A DNA stretch of 64,000 nucleotides from Haematobia irritans (taxonomy: Eukaryota > Arthropoda > Insecta > Diptera > Muscidae), in contig NC_134400.1 of the NCBI RefSeq assembly GCF_050003625.1, forward strand, positions 53,138,066 to 53,202,065. The letters are read 5' to 3'. Made by a program: the position numbers and the translations under genes. This document shows, one piece after another, positions 22,143-32,826 of the stretch (positions are counted from its first letter, which is position 1; every line of letters begins with the position of its first letter). Below the pieces are notes generated by a model. That model did not search any database. It was not told where the DNA came from and saw nothing but the letters and a program-made list of their open reading frames with translations.

Positions 22143-23075
22143 AAGGGTGATTCTTTTGAGGTTAGGATTTTCATGCATTAGTATTTGACAGATCACGTGG
22201 GATTTCAGACATGGTGTCAAAGAGAAAGATGCTCAGTATGCTTTGACATTTCATCATGAATAGACTTACTAACGAGCAACGCTTGCAAATCATTGAATTT
22301 TATTACCAAAATCAGTGTTCGGTTCGAAATGTGTTTATCGACAAATTTTGTTCAGCGATGAGGCTCATTTCTGGTTGAATGGCTACGTAAATAAGCAAAA
22401 TTGCCGCATTTGGAGTGAAGAGCAACCAGAAGCCGTTCAAGAACTGCCCATGCATCCCGAAAAATGCACTGTTTGGTGTGGTTTGTACGCTGGTGGAATT
22501 ATTGGACCGTATTTTTTCAAAGATGCTGTTGGACGCAACGTTACGGTGAATGGCGATCGCTATCGTTCGATGCTAACAAACTTTTTGTTGCCAAAAATGG
22601 AAGAACTGAACTTGGTTGACATGTGGTTTCAACAAGATGGCGCTACATGCCACACAGCTCGCGATTCTATGGCCATTTTGAGGGAAAACTTCGGAGAACA
22701 ATTCATCTCAAGAAATGGACCGGTAAGTTGGCCACCAAAATCATGCGATTTGACGCCTTTAGACTATTTTTTGTGGGGCTACGTCAAGTCTAAAGTCTAC
22801 AGAAATAAGCCAGCAACTATTCCAGCTTTGGAAGACAACATTTCCGAAGAAATTCGGGCTATTCCGGCCGAAATGCTCGAAAAAGTTGCCCAAAATTGGA
22901 CTTTCCGAATGGACCACCTAAGACGCAGCCGCGGTCAACATTTAAATGAAATTATCTTCTAAAAGTAAATGTCATGGACCAATCTAACGTTTCAAATAAA
23001 GAACCGATGAGATTTTGCAAATTTTATGCGTTTTTTTAAAAAAAAAAGTTATCAAGCTCTTAACAAATCACCCTT
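22143..23075 (+). mobile_element. DD41D (rosa-type) element, second copy
   Basis: TA at 22141-22142 and 23076-23077. Left end AAGGGTGATTCTTTTGAGG, right end inverted AAGGGTGATTTGTTAAGAGC. It is 933 bp, nearly the same length as the first copy but with a different internal deletion. Confidence 0.85.
22257..22962 (+). pseudogene. DD41D transposase pseudogene
   Basis: The start MNRLTNEQRLQIIEFYYQNQ keeps more of the N-terminal helix-turn-helix than the copy at 1401-2114. A deletion after SVRNV then joins it out of frame to the catalytic region. In the second frame (22315-22962) YRQILFSDEAHFW, QQDGATCHTA and SCDLTPLDYFLWG are intact, so all three catalytic Asp are present. The last two are separated by 41 residues. 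Translation from the true start would read through the junction in the wrong frame. Confidence 0.85.
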
Positions 23076-23077
23076 TA

Positions 23078-23479
23078 CATCTCTACATGGTCTTTATTAG
23101 TATGAATGAAAAATATGATAACACGGAATCAAATGCATTTTTTTTATCAAATATGTTTTCAAAAGATTGTTTTTTTATATTGTAGTTTTTTCCCATATAA
23201 CCTCAATGATCCATTTTTGAACCTAAAATTCTTAATGTTAATTTAATTATCCGCTTCTTTGGCTCGGAATCAATGCCAAAATCATTAGTGTAAGGACAAA
23301 ATCTTTGGAACCGAACATGCTTTTTTCCAGTGCATTTTGGAAACAGGGACTAAAAACTAATTAGGGGCTTACTGGAATAAATGAAGGACACCCTGGAAAG
23401 AACAACATATACCGCACATCAAGGCGAACGCTGGTGTGTTTCCGCCTACTACCATAGACAAGGAACCCTGGATACTTGT
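23078..23479. other. Short repeat and unassigned sequence
   Basis: 23252-23345 is a copy of the short repeat seen at 861-960 (GGCTCGGAATCAATGCC ... AAATCTTTGGAACCGA). The rest is unassigned. Confidence 0.45.
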
Positions 23480-24621
23480 TATACCCTCCACCATAGGATG
23501 GGGGTATATTACTTTTGTCATTCCGTTTGTAACACATCGTAACATATATTCTATTTAGATCGTGGTGAAATTCTGAGTCGATCTAAGCATCCGTCCGTTG
23601 AAATCACACTAACTTCCGAACGAAAGAAGCTATTGACTTGAAACATGGCATATTTAAGTAGTTGTTAGTGATGTAGGTCGGATGGTATTGCAAATGGGCT
23701 ATATTGGACCATAATTATATATCGCCCCAATATAAACCGACCCCCAGATTTGGCTTCCGGAGCCTTTAGGAGGAGCAAAATTCATCCGATCCGGTTGAAA
23801 TTTGATACGAGGTGTAAGTATATGGTTTCTAATAACCATGCAAAAATTGGTCCATATCGGTCCATAAATATATATAGTCCCATATAAACCGAAACCCAGA
23901 TTTGACCTCCGGAGCATCTTGGAGGAGCAAAATTCACCCGCTCCGGTTGAAATTTGGAACGTGGTGTTAGTATATGGCCGCTAACAACCATACCAAAATT
24001 GGTCCATATCGGTCTATAGTTATATATAGCCGATCCCCAATCACGCAACAAATGCTCCATATCGGTTCATAATCATGGTTGCCACTCAAGCCAAAAATAA
24101 TCTAGCAAAATGTTATTTCTATAGAAAATTTTGTCAAAATTGTATTTCTATAGAACAATTTGTTAAAATTTTATTTGTATAGAACATTTTGTCAAAATTT
24201 TACTTCTATAGAAAATTTTGTCAAAATTTTATTTCTAGCTGATGGCCTTAGCAGCCAATGCTACTTTTCTTTCTTTTTTTATCATACATTTACTGTATGA
24301 TTAAAATAAACAATAAATAAATAATTTTATTTCTATAGAAATTTTTTTCAACATTTTTTGCTATAAAAAGTTTTGTCAAACTGAATTATATACGTATTTA
24401 ATCGGCCTTTTTTAGATTAATATATACCACGTATGGACTAACTTACAATTTAGAAGACGGTGTTAGGAAGTTTTTTGAGATAACTCGCCATCGGCAAGTG
24501 TTACCGCAACCCAAGTAATTCGATTGTGGATGACAGTCTTTAGTAGTAGTTTCTACGCAATCCATGGCAGAGGGTACATAAGCTTCGGCCTAGCCGAACC
24601 TACGGCCGTATTTACTTGTTT
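23480..24621 (+). mobile_element. DINE family A, complete ends, minisatellite inside
   Basis: Left end TATACCCTCCACCATAGGAT, then the core, about two and a half tandem units, a 29-bp minisatellite (about 24100-24375), the second subterminal repeat, the hairpin TTCGGCCTAGCCGAA and the terminus TTTACTTGTTT. One of few copies in forward orientation. Confidence 0.75.
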
Positions 24622-25573
24622 CAACATAACCTAATATGCATCCTTAATTCAGCAAAGTAAATTTAAAGGAAGGTGTTATTGTTGCTATTGTAAACTAGGA
24701 TGCTACGAGTATTGTAGACTCAGGAACTACTTGGGGTCACCGAATACTTTATCAACTGTGAGGGTATACTGAGCTACTTCAAAGTTTTATTCATCTCTTC
24801 GGCAATGCCAAATACCAAATCCTCGGTAAATATCGAATACTCGCTCGGTCATGACAGTCGTTCACATTTTATTTACTTAATATGTACAAGATCAACTGCC
24901 AACTTGAATCAACACTAAATCAGCTTATAGACTACGTCACATGGCCAATGTTTTCCAGTTTCAACCTCAGTCCGTTGGCCAGTTCATCCATCAAGCCAGG
25001 TTATAAATGCAATTTTATTGGCTATTGAATTGATTCCAAACTGTTCCGCAACATCCACAATAAACTCAACGCACCTCTGTGACGCAAAGCATACACATTT
25101 TCGATAAGAGCAGCAAAGCAGAGCGGAGCGGTATATTGAAGAAAACGTCATCGTCATAAGTCATTATTCATTAGTTTTCAGTTTTCAAATTCAAACTTTA
25201 TTCCCCTTGGGGGTATGAAAATCAAGTTCAAATAACCAGCACAAAAGGCAATACGACATACTAACTTGCAGCAAGCGTTAGAGCAAGCTTCTAAAGTTTA
25301 AGCCGATCGTTGTATAAGCAGGCGATTACATGTGGGGGACACCACACATTTTCAAAACTCTTCCGCATTAATGTGAATAGATGGTATCCATACTTCCTCA
25401 TCATACGAATGAGTGGAGTGTATGGTGAGAGTGAGTGAGTGAGTGAGTGAAATTTCTACACTTTAAACCAACTAATACGACATGTTTGGACTACGAGCTT
25501 AAGTCCGAACCAACTTTGAATGCATAGTAGGGTGTACAATAAATAGATATATATTTTATTAACAGATTATTAT
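24622..25573. other. Unassigned stretch with a GAGT microsatellite
   Basis: No frame or interspersed repeat recognised. 25428-25450 is a short run of GAGT units. It could be single-copy intergenic sequence. Confidence 0.45.
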
Positions 25574-25744
25574 ATACGAGGGCAGTTCGGAAACTTCTTA
25601 GCCTAGCACAAAAAGCGCGGTATAAACAGTGTTTTGTGTTTTGGAAACTTCAATCTCTGTTATGAACACAAGTTAAATTTTGTTTCGATCTGGCAACTCC
25701 TTCATATAGAAACAGGTGTTCAAAAAAGACGCATCCGCAATTTT

Positions 25745-26777
25745 TTATACCCTGCGCCACACTGTGGAACAGGGTATTATAAGTTAGTGCATATGTTTGC
25801 AACACCCAGAAGGAGACGAAGTAGACACATGGTGTCTTTGGCAAAAATGGTCAGGGTGGGCTCCTGAGTCGATGTAGCCATGTCCGTCTGTCCGTGAACA
25901 CATTTTTGTAATCAAAGTCTAGGTCGCAGTTTTAGTCCAATCGACTTCAAATTTGGCACAAGTATGTGTTTTGGCTCAGAATAGAACCCTACTGATTTTG
26001 GAAAAAATCGGTTCAGATTTAGATATAGCCCCCATATATATATTTCGCCCGATATGGACTTATATGGCCCCAGAAGCCAGAGTTTTACCCTAATTTGCTT
26101 AAAATTTTGCACAAGAAGAACAATTAGTACTATAGTAAATTCTGCCAAATTTTATTGAAATCGGTTCTGATTTAGATATATCTCCCATATATAGTTTTCG
26201 CCCGATTTACTCATATGACCACAGAGGCCAATTTTTGACTCGGATTTAGTTGAAATTTTGCAAAGGGAGTAGAATTAGCATTGTAGCTATGCGCGCTAAA
26301 TTTGGTTGAAATCGGTTCTTATTTAGATATAGCTCCCACATATATGTTTTTCTGATTTCGACAAAAATGGTCAAAATACCAACATTTGCCACTGCTTAGT
26401 CGAAAAGTTGTAAAAATTACCCTAATTTCCCTAAACTTCTAATACATATATATCGAGCGATAAATCATAAATAAACTTTTGCGAAGTTTCTTTAAAATTG
26501 CTTCAGATTTAAATGTTTCCCAAATTGTTTTACTAACATTGTGTTCCACCCAAGTGCATTAGCCGACTTAAATTTTGAGTCTATAGATTTTGTAGAAGTC
26601 TATCAAATTCTGTCCAGATCGAGTGATATTTAAATGTATGTATTTGGGACAAACCTTTATATATAGCCCCCAACACATGTGACGGATGTGATATGGTATC
26701 GAAAATTTAGATCTACAAAGTGGTGCAGGGTATAACATAGTTGGCCCCGCCCGACTTTAGACTTTCCTTACTTGTTT
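25745..26777 (+). mobile_element. DINE family B, complete, nested in mariner
   Basis: It begins TTATACCCTGCGCCACACTG with the inverse CAGGGTATTATAA. The core TGAGTCGATGTAGCCATG with GTCCGTCTGTCCG follows, then tandem units with TTTAGATATAGC. It ends with GTGCAGGGTATAACA, the hairpin around GGCCCCGCCCGACT and CTTACTTGTTT. It lies just before the mariner start codon. Confidence 0.8.
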
Positions 26778-27403
26778 ACAATGGAAAAATTAGAAATGGG
26801 TGCTGTCATTAAATATTTACATAAAAAAGGTTCATCGGGACAAGAAATGGATAATGATATGGTGCATGTGTTAGGTGAAAGTGCTCCTTCATATTAACAG
26901 TAAAAAAATGGGTAGCTGAATTTAAACGTGGTCGTACAAGCATTGAAGATGGACGTCCAAAAACAGCAACAACAACAGAAATTGTAGCCAAAGTGTATTA
27001 AATGATCGACGAATAAAAGTGCGTGAAATTGCTAATATCATGGGCATCTCAAATGATCGAGTCCATTTAATTTTGCATGAAGAACTACACGCAAAAAAAT
27101 TATTCTTTCCTCCCAAACGAAATTTTAGACAAACGAAGTTCGTTTCTCATTTCCTTTTCGTTGAATGGAAGTGTATTTGGAAGAAAAGTATATACTTTAT
27201 GTGATAAACGTTTATTCTTTTCCAAAATGTAAAAACAATTTCATAAAGACTAACTAAAAAAAAAAATTCTGGCTAATTGCATTTTCCCCTCACATCTTTC
27301 TCACTTCCACGAAGTTTTTAGTTCTTAGCACCTTTTTCTGTAATACAAACAATGTAGAAGAAATTATACGATTTTATAAATTTTTAAATTTTTTTACCTT
27401 TCG

Positions 27404-27478
27404 CCTGGACGGAGAATCGAACCGCGGACCATGCAATTTGTAAGCCAACACACTATCCACTGAGCTATGTAGCCGTTA
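27404..27478 (-). repeat. tRNA-like sequence (SINE head or decayed tRNA)
   Basis: The reverse strand reads TAGCTCAGTGGATAG (A box) and, about 30 bases on, GCGGTTCGATTCTCC (B box). The would-be acceptor arms pair poorly, so a functional tRNA is unlikely. Confidence 0.45.
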
Positions 27479-27588
27479 TTGTCATCAATAGACAATTACC
27501 TATATAAGTTATATTTATATGGCATAGCTTGCGGCGCCCACGAGCCGATTAAACAAAGTTTATTTCACAGAAAAATTCATTTAGTTGA

Positions 27589-27664
27589 ACACCATGGAGC
27601 AGTGGTTGCTACGTCTGACGTGCATGCCAAGGGTCGTGGGTTCGATCCCTGCTTCGACCAAAGT
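27589..27664 (+). repeat. tRNA-derived SINE head
   Basis: CCATGGAGCAGTGGTTGC (A-box-like) and GGGTTCGATCCCTGC (B box), ending GCTTCGACCA as in the SINE at 47328. A T-rich tract follows instead of the SINE body. Confidence 0.5.
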
Positions 27665-28697
27665 TTTTTTTTGTTTTTTTTTTACATATATTCCAGATAT
27701 GTTAGGAAGATTCCAAAAAAATGTTTAACATTACATTGTAGTATATTAAAATTTGAACTGTAAAATGTGTCTTATTAAAAACCTAGAGTCAGAAAAGAAC
27801 AGTGTTTGACATAAACGAAATGGACTGTGTTGTTGGTTCAAAAATAACTTTTTTTATTAAAAAAAATAACACTTTGTAACAAACGAAGTTTTTTGGTGAT
27901 AAAAGTGTATACTTTTCGAAGCAATTCAAAAAACTCTAACAAAAGAAAAACGTTTTCGGTACACGTTTTCCAAACATTTTTTTTCTTTGCGTGTACAGAT
28001 GAAAAAGCTTTCTGCAAGATGGGTGCCGCATTTGTTAACAGTCGATCAAAAACGCATAAGAACGAACATTTCTCAAGCTTGTTTGGATGGTTTTAAGCGA
28101 AATAAAATTGATTTTAAGCATCGTTTCATAACTGTTGATGCCACATTCAATCGGCTGGTAAGGTTATGGCAACGGTTTTTTGGGACTTCAAAGGTATTTA
28201 TAGATTGACTATCTGCAAAAGGGTAAAATAATAAATTCAGAGTACTATTGCAAACTTTTGGATCAATTAAATGTACAAATTCGAGAAAAACGTCCTGGCT
28301 GACAACACAAAAAATAATTTTTCATCAAGACAACGCACCAGCGCACAAGAGTGTTTTAACAATGGCTAAAATCAACGAATAAAAGTACGAGTTGCTTGAC
28401 CACCCACCTTATTCTCCTGATTTAGCTCCCAGTGACTTTTACTTGTTCCCAAATCTAAAAAAAAAAATCCTTGCTGGCAAGCGTTTTACCTCAAATGAAG
28501 ATACAATTACAGTTGTAAACCACTATTTTGAAGACCTTGAGGAAAACTATTTTAATCAAGGGATAGAATTGCTAGAAAAGTGTTGGACTAAGTGTATTGA
28601 AGTTTCAGGAGATTATATTGAAAAATAAAAATATTTTTGGAAAAACTAACTATTAACTTTCATTGATAGGCTAAGAAGTTTCAGAACGCCCTCGTAT

Positions 28698-29162
28698 TAT
28701 GTTTACAAACCACCAAAAGAATTTGCAATGTAAAACACCCCAAAGGTGAATAAAATTTTTGTGGAACGTTATGGTGGTTTTGGTGCAAACCAAAACGAAC
28801 ACAAAGTTCTTCACTCATATATATTTGTATGTGTTAACTTTTGAATACTGAAGTCAATCCCAAATTGACAAAATTATATTGACTTAATAGGAACGATTAA
28901 GGGGCTTATACACACCTCAAATTTTTCTGCAGATTTTACTTCTGGTGCTTCTATATGCCATTTTGCTTGACTTTGGAAAACTAAAGGTATTTTGGGGTCA
29001 AAAGTAGGTGTAGCAATTATGGTGTTTATCGGTCCTTGTTTCCATGGGATCGTATCATATGAATCGATCTGTTTGTGAAAGCATCTACCATCAAATCCCC
29101 CTTGCATTTTATACATTTACAAGTATCCCGCTACGACGAAGAGTTTCCAAATGAAACTGTTA
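28698..29162. repeat. Degenerate DINE family F fragment and unassigned sequence
   Basis: 28905-29065 resembles the family F unit at 61700-61900 (TTTTACTTCTGGTGCTTCTA, GGTATTTTGGGGTC). The rest is unassigned. Confidence 0.4.
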
Positions 29163-29164
29163 TA

Positions 29165-30076
29165 CAGTGAAACCTCTCAAACTTGCAAACTTCGAAGAAC
29201 GGACATCTCTCTAAAGTGGATAATTTCCATGAGACGTTTGACATATTATCACATTAACAACTCACAAGTAGTGGGAGCCACCCTGGTGCAATTGTTAGCA
29301 TGTCCGCCTTCGACCGCACACCAAAAATTTTTCAGCGGTGGATTATCCCATCTCAGTAATGCTGGTGACATTTCTAAGTCCTTCAAAGCTTCTCTAAGTG
29401 GTTTCACTGCAATGTGGAACGCTGTTCGGACTCGGCTATAAAATGGAGGTCCTAATCATTGAGGTAAAGATAGAATCGGGCAGCACTCAGTGATAAGAGA
29501 GAAGTTCACCACTGTGGTATCACAATGGACAGTGAGCCTGATACATCGGGCTGCCCTAAACATGAAACATGGTTTGGATGATCACATTCTTCCTCTGAAT
29601 TTTGATGAAGATGGTCCGTCGATATACCATTTTCATTTCTCGAGTATTTAAAAGGCGATTTGTTTGAGATACGAATTATAAGTTTTTTTATACCCGTAAA
29701 TTAATTTTCTGATGGCGGTTTGTATCGAATGATATCATGATCACAGGTCTCCTGGTTTTCTATTCTCAAATGTTCATCGTATTGAACCTCGCCATCAGGC
29801 CTTTTCATTCAGTTTGTAAATTATTAACAATTTTAGAGCATATGAAATTAGGTCCAGGAAATGTTCGGTTGTTCCACGAATTTAGATATTAAAATTTCAA
29901 TCATTTTATTTTTATTTTTCATATTTAATATCCCAAAAAAAGTCTTTGGGATTTTTGAGAGGAATTTTAAGTTGAGTCGGGAATTTTTTGGCAATGAAAG
30001 CGTTCCAATTTGGGGAAAAGAGCTAAAAAATACTGGCAACACAGACGGTGCGTGCCAATTCTGAGGGGTTTCACTG
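29165..30076. mobile_element. TA-flanked TIR element with pogo/Tigger-like ends
   Basis: Ends CAGTGAAACCTCTCAAAC and, inverted, CAGTGAAACCCCTCAGAA, with TA at 29163-29164 and 30077-30078. The CAGTGAAACC start and TA target are typical of pogo-like elements. No transposase remains. A SINE lies inside. Confidence 0.7.
29273..29566 (+). mobile_element. tRNA-derived SINE lacking its B box
   Basis: It starts GGGAGCCACCCTGGTGCAA. After ATGTCCGCC about 40 bases with the B box are missing and it resumes at TTCGACCGCACACC. The body and the tail with TGGTATCACAATGGAC and ATCGGGCTGCC match the copy at 47328. Loss of the B box should block RNA polymerase III transcription. Confidence 0.8.
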
Positions 30077-30161
30077 TAATGGACTCACGGTGGTGGATAT
30101 TTAAGCATCAGTCCTGTCGAACTTAAGGCTGTATATACTTATTTATTTAAAATTTGTATTT

Positions 30162-31177
30162 TTATACCCTGCGCCACACTGTGGAACAGGGTATTATAAG
30201 TTAGTGCATATGTTTGTAACACCCAGAAGGAGACGAGATAGCCACATGTCTTTGGCAATAATGCTCAGGGTGGGTCCCTGAGTCGATCTAGTCATGTCCG
30301 TCTGCCCGTTGGTCCGTTGCACAAGAAGAACAATTAGTACTATAGTTAAGTGTGCCAAATTTTATTGAAATCGGTTCAGATTTAGATATAGCTCTCATAT
30401 ACATCTTTCGCCCGATATAGACTTATATGGCCACAGAAGCCAGAGTTTTAGCCCAATTTGGTTGAAATTTTGCACTAGGAGTACAATTAGTAGTGTAGTC
30501 AAGTGCGCTAAATTTTATTGAAATCGGTTCAGATTTAGATATAGTTCCCATATATATCTTTCGCCCGATTTTCCGTCATATGACCACAGTGGCCAATCTT
30601 TTACTCCGATTTAATTGAAATTTTGCACAGGGAGTAGAATTAGCATTGTAGCTATGCGTGCCAAATTTGGTTGAAATCGTGCGTGCGTGAAATCTATGCG
30701 TGTCAAATTTGGTTGAAATCGGTTCAGATTTAGATATAGCTCCCATATATATGTTTTTCTGATTTCGACACAAATGGTCAAAATACCAACATTTTCCTTG
30801 TAAAATCGCCACTGCTTAGTCGAAAGGTTGTAAAAATGACTCTAATTTTCCTAAACTTCTAATAGATATATATCGAGCGATAAATCATAAATAAACTTTT
30901 GCGAAGTTTCCTTAAAATTGCTTCAGATTTAAATGTTTTTTTTTACTAACATTGTGTTCCACCCTAGTGCAATAGCCGACTTAAATTTTGAGTCTATAGA
31001 TTTTGTAGAAGTCTATCAAATTCTGTCTAGATCGAGTTATATTTAAATGTATGTATATACATATAGCCCCCCAACACATTTGACGGATGTGATATGGTAT
31101 CGAAAATTTAGATCTAAAAAGTGGTGCAGAGAATAATATAGTCGACCCCGCCCGACTTTAGAATTTCCTTACTTGTT
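30162..31177 (+). mobile_element. DINE family B, complete
   Basis: Very similar to 25745-26777: left TTATACCCTGCGCCACACTG, about three units, right hairpin around GACCCCGCCCGACT and CTTACTTGTTT. Confidence 0.8.
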
Positions 31178-31416
31178 TTTTAATATTATATTGTACCATC
31201 CCAGTGCATTAGCCGACTTAAATTTTAAGTCCATAGATTATAAATTTTGTTCAGATGCAGTCAGATTTAACTTTATGTATTTGGGACAAAAACCTTTATA
31301 TATAGCACCCAACACATTTGACGGATTTGATATAGTATCGAAAATGTGGATTTACAAAGTGATGGAGGGTATAATATAGTCGGCCCCGCCCGGCTTTAGA
31401 CTTTCCTTACTTGTTT
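31178..31416 (+). mobile_element. Second DINE B 3' end directly after the first
   Basis: It repeats only the last about 230 bp of family B (CCCAGTGCATTAGCCGACTT ... GGAGGGTATAATATAGTCGG ... CTTACTTGTTTT), giving two 3' termini in tandem. Confidence 0.75.
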
Positions 31417-31699
31417 TGTTGCGTAAATAAAGAAAATTTTTATTACTCATGCATTATGCCTCAAATATGACACTTTGTGAGATTCTTTGAATCTCATAGT
31501 GTGTTCCCTACAATCTGGTATATAAATAGAATCGAGTGACTGTACTCGAAAAAAACTACTTCAATCCAAAGAAGTTAACCTTCCTCTAAGAATTTCGGTA
31601 TTGTTTGCGATCCAAAGATGCGGCTTCTTTAAAATGATTACATTTTTAAGGAAATACATGCAAAGAAATATTTCTTATCTCCCAAATGAAAATTTAGAC
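31417..31699. repeat. Unassigned flank with a TIR-element fragment
   Basis: 31660-31699 matches the end of the element at 27088 (ATGCAAAGAAATATTTCTT, TCTCCCAAATGAAAATTTAG). 31575-31640 resembles a short repeat at 56325-56410. Confidence 0.45.
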
Positions 31700-31883
31700 T
31701 AAAGGGTGATACGGTCAAAATTTGATCAAGGGGAAACGCGTGTAAATCGGTGAAATCGTTTATTTAAAAAATCAAATTAAATTTCTTTTTCAAGTTCAAT
31801 TAGTATAAAATTCAAGGAAAATATTCAGTTAGGCTTTCGTTTTTCCAAATCCGAATTGGCGGCCTCACGCTTGACACCTGCCA

Positions 31884-32730
31884 TCAGATTTTGTACAGCC
31901 ACCTTGTCCACCTTCTTCGCCGCAGAAAGCCAGTTTGCCTTGAACTGCTGCTCGTCCTTAGCAGTTTTTTGGTCTTCTTTAGGTTCCGCTTGACAATAGC
32001 CCAGTATTTCTCAATTGGGCGGAGCTCTGGCGTGTTGGGAGGGTTCTTGTCCTTGGGAACCACCTGCACGTTGTTGGCGGCGTACCACTCCATGGCCTTT
32101 TTACCGTATTGGCAAGATGCCAAATCCGGCCAAAACAGTACGGAACAACCGTGTTTCTTCAGGAAAGGCAGCAGACGTTTATTCAAACACTCTTTCACGT
32201 AAATTTCTTGGTTGACAGTCCCGGAAGCTATGAAAATGCTGCTTTTCAAGCTACAGGTACAGATGGCTTGCCAAACCAGATATTTCTTTGCGAACTTTGA
32301 CAGTTTTATGTGCTTGAAAATATCTGCTACCTTTCCCCTTCCTTTTGCCGTATAAAACTCCTGTCCCGGAAGCTGCTTGTAGTCGGCTTTGACGTAGGTT
32401 TCGTCGTCCATTACCACGCAGTCAAACATCGTCAGCATCGTCGTATACAGCCTCCGGGATCGCGCTTTGGCCGTCGTATTTTGTTTATCATCGCGATTTG
32501 GAGTCACTACCTTCTTGTAAGTCGATAGTCCGGCTCGTTTTTTGGCTCGATGCACGGTTGTAGACGATACACCCAGCTTATTTGCGGCATCTCGGAGAAA
32601 GAGGTTAGGGTTTCGCTTGAAACTACCGGCAACTCTCTTTGTCGTCTCAGCGGCTTCCGGTTTTCGATTTCCCCCCGATCCAGACTTCCTGGCTGTCGAC
32701 AAACGTTCCCCAAACACTTTAATTACATTT
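31884..32730 (-). pseudogene. DD37E transposase, left arm, broken
   Basis: On the reverse strand it begins inside the N-terminal domain (FGERLSTARKSGSGGNRK), so about 44 residues with the first helix-turn-helix are absent. The catalytic VVMDDETY, FWPDLASC and ELRPIEKYW residues are intact, with 37 residues between the second Asp and the Glu. Near the C terminus one A is lost from an A7 run, shifting the frame after KKTKK. The sequence otherwise tracks the right arm almost residue for residue. Confidence 0.85.
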
Positions 32731-32826
32731 GCACTTAAAAAACCTGAACACCCCTAATTTTGAAGGTGTGTGTGTGTAGAATGTTGTTCCTATTTTGATT
32801 TTGGAATTCACTCTTCAGTTGTCAAA

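Larger units (their letters stand above)
27088..27993. mobile_element. TA-flanked TIR element, non-coding, with tRNA-like heads
   Basis: The ends CACGCAAAAAAATTATTC and, inverted, CACGCAAAGAAAAAAAA are flanked by TA (27086-27087 and 27994-27995). The related mariner at 6355-6375 shows the uninterrupted site ACTACAGATG. Inside are a reverse tRNA-like stretch (about 27478-27404) and a forward one (27589-27664), but no transposase. Related end fragments occur at 31660-31699 and 62960-63000. Confidence 0.7.
26780..28628 (+). pseudogene. Mariner transposase pseudogene, interrupted
   Basis: 26780-27087 encodes MEKLEMGAVIKYLHKKGS with frameshifts and a loss around the RSGRP linker. After the insertion, 27994-28628 encodes KKLSARWVPHLLTVDQKR, then loses about 100 bp around the first catalytic Asp. 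It continues to the second Asp (FHQDNAPAHKS) and the third in YSPDLAPSDFYLFP, ending EVSGDYIEK at 28628. A stop lies at about 28380. Without the first Asp and with multiple breaks it is inactive. It is closely related to the copy at 6032-6720. Confidence 0.85.
25574..28697 (+). mobile_element. Mariner element (DD34D) with two nested insertions
   Basis: Left end TACGAGGGCAGTTCGGAAAC and right end TTTCAGAACGCCCTCGTA are inverted repeats. Removing the DINE B (25745-26777) and the TA-flanked TIR element (27088-27993) leaves a mariner of normal order. Confidence 0.8.

Noticed and set aside
27404..27478. A genuine tRNA gene on the reverse strand
   Set aside because: A and B boxes are good but acceptor arms do not pair and the copy sits in a transposon.
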